This document shows positions 49,271 to 50,837 of a stretch of DNA of 50,837 nucleotides, piece after piece (position 1 is the first letter of the stretch; every line of letters starts with the position of its first letter). A program made the translations under genes and the position numbers. Below the pieces are notes generated by a model, which searched no databases, was not told the DNA's origin, and saw only the letters and a list, made by a program, of their open reading frames with translations. Source of the DNA: Bacilli bacterium (GTDB lineage Bacteria; Bacillota_I; Bacilli_A; ML615J-28; CAG-698); the NCBI GenBank assembly GCA_023228385.1, contig JALOBF010000001.1, positions 1-50,837 of the forward strand, read 5' to 3'.

Positions 49271-50317
49271 ATGAAAAACACTATGAAAGCACTGGTTTAT
49301 CATGGTCCGGAGAAAATATCTCTCGATGAAGTGCCTGTACCAAAGATTATTGAACCAGATGATGCTATTGTTCGTATCACTACTTCCACAATTTGTGGAA
49401 CCGATATTCACATTTGGCATGGCGGCATGCCGGAAGTGGAAGCCCCCAGGATTCTCGGTCATGAGTTTTGCGGGGAAGTTGTTGCGGTTGGACCGGCGGT
49501 CCGCAATGTAAAGGTCGGCGATCGCTGTGCCGTATCCTGCGTTACCCAATGCGGCGAATGCTTCTATTGCAAAACCGCAACTTACTCGCACTGTGAAACC
49601 GGCAGTTGGATTTTTGGTTATATGATTGACGGATGTCAAGCCGAGTATGCAAGGGTACCTCATGCCAATTTAGGCTGCTATATTATCCCTGATAAATTAA
49701 CCGATGAAGATGTGTTATTCGTTGGCGATATTCTGTCGACAGGATATATGGGGGCCGAAAACGCAAAAATTCTTCCCGGTGATGTTGTTGCCGTTATGGG
49801 ATGCGGACCGGTTGGAATGTGTGCAATGGCGACCGCCCGATTATGGGGACCGGCAAAGATCATTGCGGTTGATACCATTCAATCCCGATTAGACTTCGCC
49901 GTAAAGCAGGGATGGGCCGATTTCGGTTTAAATCCTTTAAAATGTAAGGTGGTAGAAGAAATTAACAAGTTAAGTCACGGCCGCGGCGCCGATGCCTGTA
50001 TTGAAGCGGTCGGTGTCAGTCCCACTATGAAATATGCTCTTGATGCCGTAAGAGCCGGGGGGAATGTTTCCGTTATCGGTGTTTTTGAAAAACCGTTTGA
50101 ACTGGAAATGAATAAACTATGGATTAAAAACATCAGTATAAGTATGGGATTGGTAAATGCCAATCGGATTCCTCAATTAATCGACTTAATCAGGGCGGGA
50201 ATAATCAATATGACTCCGCTTATTACCCATAGAGCTCCTCTGAAAGACATCTTAAAAGGATATGATATTTTCGGAGGAAAAAAAGACAACTGCATTAAAT
50301 GGGTTGTTAATTATTAA
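49271..50317 (+). CDS. Zinc-dependent medium-chain alcohol dehydrogenase
   Basis: A 348-residue NAD(P)-dependent dehydrogenase. Catalytic zinc ligands are seen in CGTDIHIWHG and GHEFCGEVV, with GDILSTG supplying the Asp; the structural zinc loop is CGECFYCKTATYSHC. The Rossmann motif is VAVMGCGPVGM. It resembles the secondary-alcohol/threonine-dehydrogenase branch of the family; the substrate is not certain. The base composition is visibly more GC-rich than in neighbouring genes, hinting at strong expression or recent transfer. AGGTGG precedes the start. Confidence 0.93.
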   Translation: MKNTMKALVYHGPEKISLDEVPVPKIIEPDDAIVRITTSTICGTDIHIWHGGMPEVEAPRILGHEFCGEVVAVGPAVRNVKVGDRCAVSCVTQCGECFYCKTATYSHCETGSWIFGYMIDGCQAEYARVPHANLGCYIIPDKLTDEDVLFVGDILSTGYMGAENAKILPGDVVAVMGCGPVGMCAMATARLWGPAKIIAVDTIQSRLDFAVKQGWADFGLNPLKCKVVEEINKLSHGRGADACIEAVGVSPTMKYALDAVRAGGNVSVIGVFEKPFELEMNKLWIKNISISMGLVNANRIPQLIDLIRAGIINMTPLITHRAPLKDILKGYDIFGGKKDNCIKWVVNY

Positions 50318-50333
50318 TTTAGATTTTTATCAT

Positions 50334-50368
50334 AAAAAGCTATCAAGTATTTATCGTGATAGCTTTTT
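50334..50368. terminator. Bidirectional terminator between adh and the M42 peptidase gene
   Basis: A 12-bp perfect stem AAAAAGCTATCA (50334-50345) / TGATAGCTTTTT (50357-50368), with T runs on both strands. Confidence 0.9.
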
Positions 50369-50373
50369 ATTAT

Positions 50374-50837
50374 TTATTCATATGTAATTTCATCAACCGT
50401 TTTGCGGTCTAATTTTTTAATAACTGCCGTAATTAAGCGAATCGCATTTTCATAGTCGCCCTTATGAATAATCGAAGTATGCGAATGAATATAACGGGTT
50501 GCTATACAAAATGACATCGCCGGGACGCCGCTGTGCGTTAAGTGAACAGCTCCGGCATCGGTACCGCCGCGTTTAAGATAATCCAGTTGGTATGGGATAT
50601 TTTCTTCTTTTGCAACGGCAATCACTTTTTCCCGTAAACCGACATGGCCAATCAAAGCACCGTCATAGATAAGTATACCCGGTCCGTCCCCGATTTTAAC
50701 CGACATATCGGTTCCCGGAGTGTCTTTTGCAATCCCGACATCAAGGGCAAAGCAGATATCCGGTTCAATCATATTGCCGGAAGTCCTGGCACCTCTTAAG
50801 CCGACTTCTTCCTGAACAGTGCCGACGCCGTAACCAA
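50374..50837 (-). CDS. M42-family metallopeptidase, C-terminal part (5' end outside window)
   Basis: The frame is open to the right edge and gives 153 residues of the C-terminal half of an M42 aminopeptidase. Upstream of the first internal Met it reads GVGTVQEEVGLRGARTS, the catalytic Glu-Glu motif of this family, so the true start lies beyond 50837. Further motifs are ALDVGIAKDTPG, RGGTDAGAVHLTHSGVP and a metal-ligand His in SIIHKGDYEN. These dodecameric enzymes trim peptides in the cytoplasm. It converges on the alcohol dehydrogenase gene. Confidence 0.93.
   Translation of the reverse strand, partial: GYGVGTVQEEVGLRGARTSGNMIEPDICFALDVGIAKDTPGTDMSVKIGDGPGILIYDGALIGHVGLREKVIAVAKEENIPYQLDYLKRGGTDAGAVHLTHSGVPAMSFCIATRYIHSHTSIIHKGDYENAIRLITAVIKKLDRKTVDEITYE

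Noticed and set aside
49178..49663. Minus-strand open frame opposite the alcohol dehydrogenase
   Set aside because: It is antisense to a well-supported gene with clear zinc-binding motifs and has no start signals.

Overview
The window is AT-rich bacterial DNA using the standard code (TGA is a stop, for example at the end of mnmG). It comes from a spore-forming member of the Bacillota, most likely a Bacilli-class lineage or a deep relative of the Erysipelotrichales/Mollicutes. Evidence: strong GGAGG-type ribosome sites, consensus sigma-A promoters, a CIRCE element, RNA polymerase delta (rpoE) next to pyrG, a ComK-like protein, and a scattered sporulation/germination set: an alpha/beta SASP, spoIIE, spoVT, bofA, cwlJ and gerQ. 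I cannot name the species.

Layout. 1-10 kb: a truncated DUF255 gene, a TrmH-type methylase, SASP, the sulfur-transfer pair iscS-thiI, a free methionine sulfoxide reductase, rpsD with a structured leader, pgk-tpiA, a ComK-like gene and a multi-sugar ABC ATPase. 10-18 kb: a PucR-type regulator, a rhodanese converging on spoIIE, exonuclease III and two exporters. 18-22.3 kb: mnmG-rsmG-parA-mscS-DUF951, an arrangement typical of the origin region but without parB. 22.3-27.6 kb: an accessory cell-envelope block (secreted phosphoesterase, Ig-like lipoprotein, VanZ-like protein, thioredoxin-fold lipoprotein, small membrane proteins). 27.6-44.7 kb: a dense minus-strand core: fba, degV, spoVT, mfd, pth, folD, clpB, a FAD protein, pyrG, rpoE, bofA, surE and two tandem NrnA-like phosphoesterases. 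44.7-45.6 kb: the cwlJ-gerQ germination operon behind a sigma-E-like promoter. 46.3-48.4 kb: an IS1634-type insertion sequence, then an unexplained segment with tRNA-like T-loop motifs, tRNA-Glu(CUC), a TM2 protein, a zinc alcohol dehydrogenase and a truncated M42 peptidase.

Working together: iscS supplies persulfide sulfur to thiI; pgk, tpiA and fba are glycolytic; spoIIE, bofA and spoVT control successive steps of sporulation, SASP protects spore DNA, and cwlJ with gerQ acts at germination. Most transcription runs on the minus strand, with bidirectional hairpin terminators at convergent junctions.

Most notable observations: CTP synthase has Arg in place of the glutaminase-triad His; Pgk ends in five consecutive Cys; the phosphoesterase leader shows mutually exclusive hairpins; the ComK-like gene has its ribosome site inside a terminator stem; and one gene probably starts at AUU. 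I found no CRISPR array, prophage or evident defence island, and nothing that I can firmly call a new multi-gene system.
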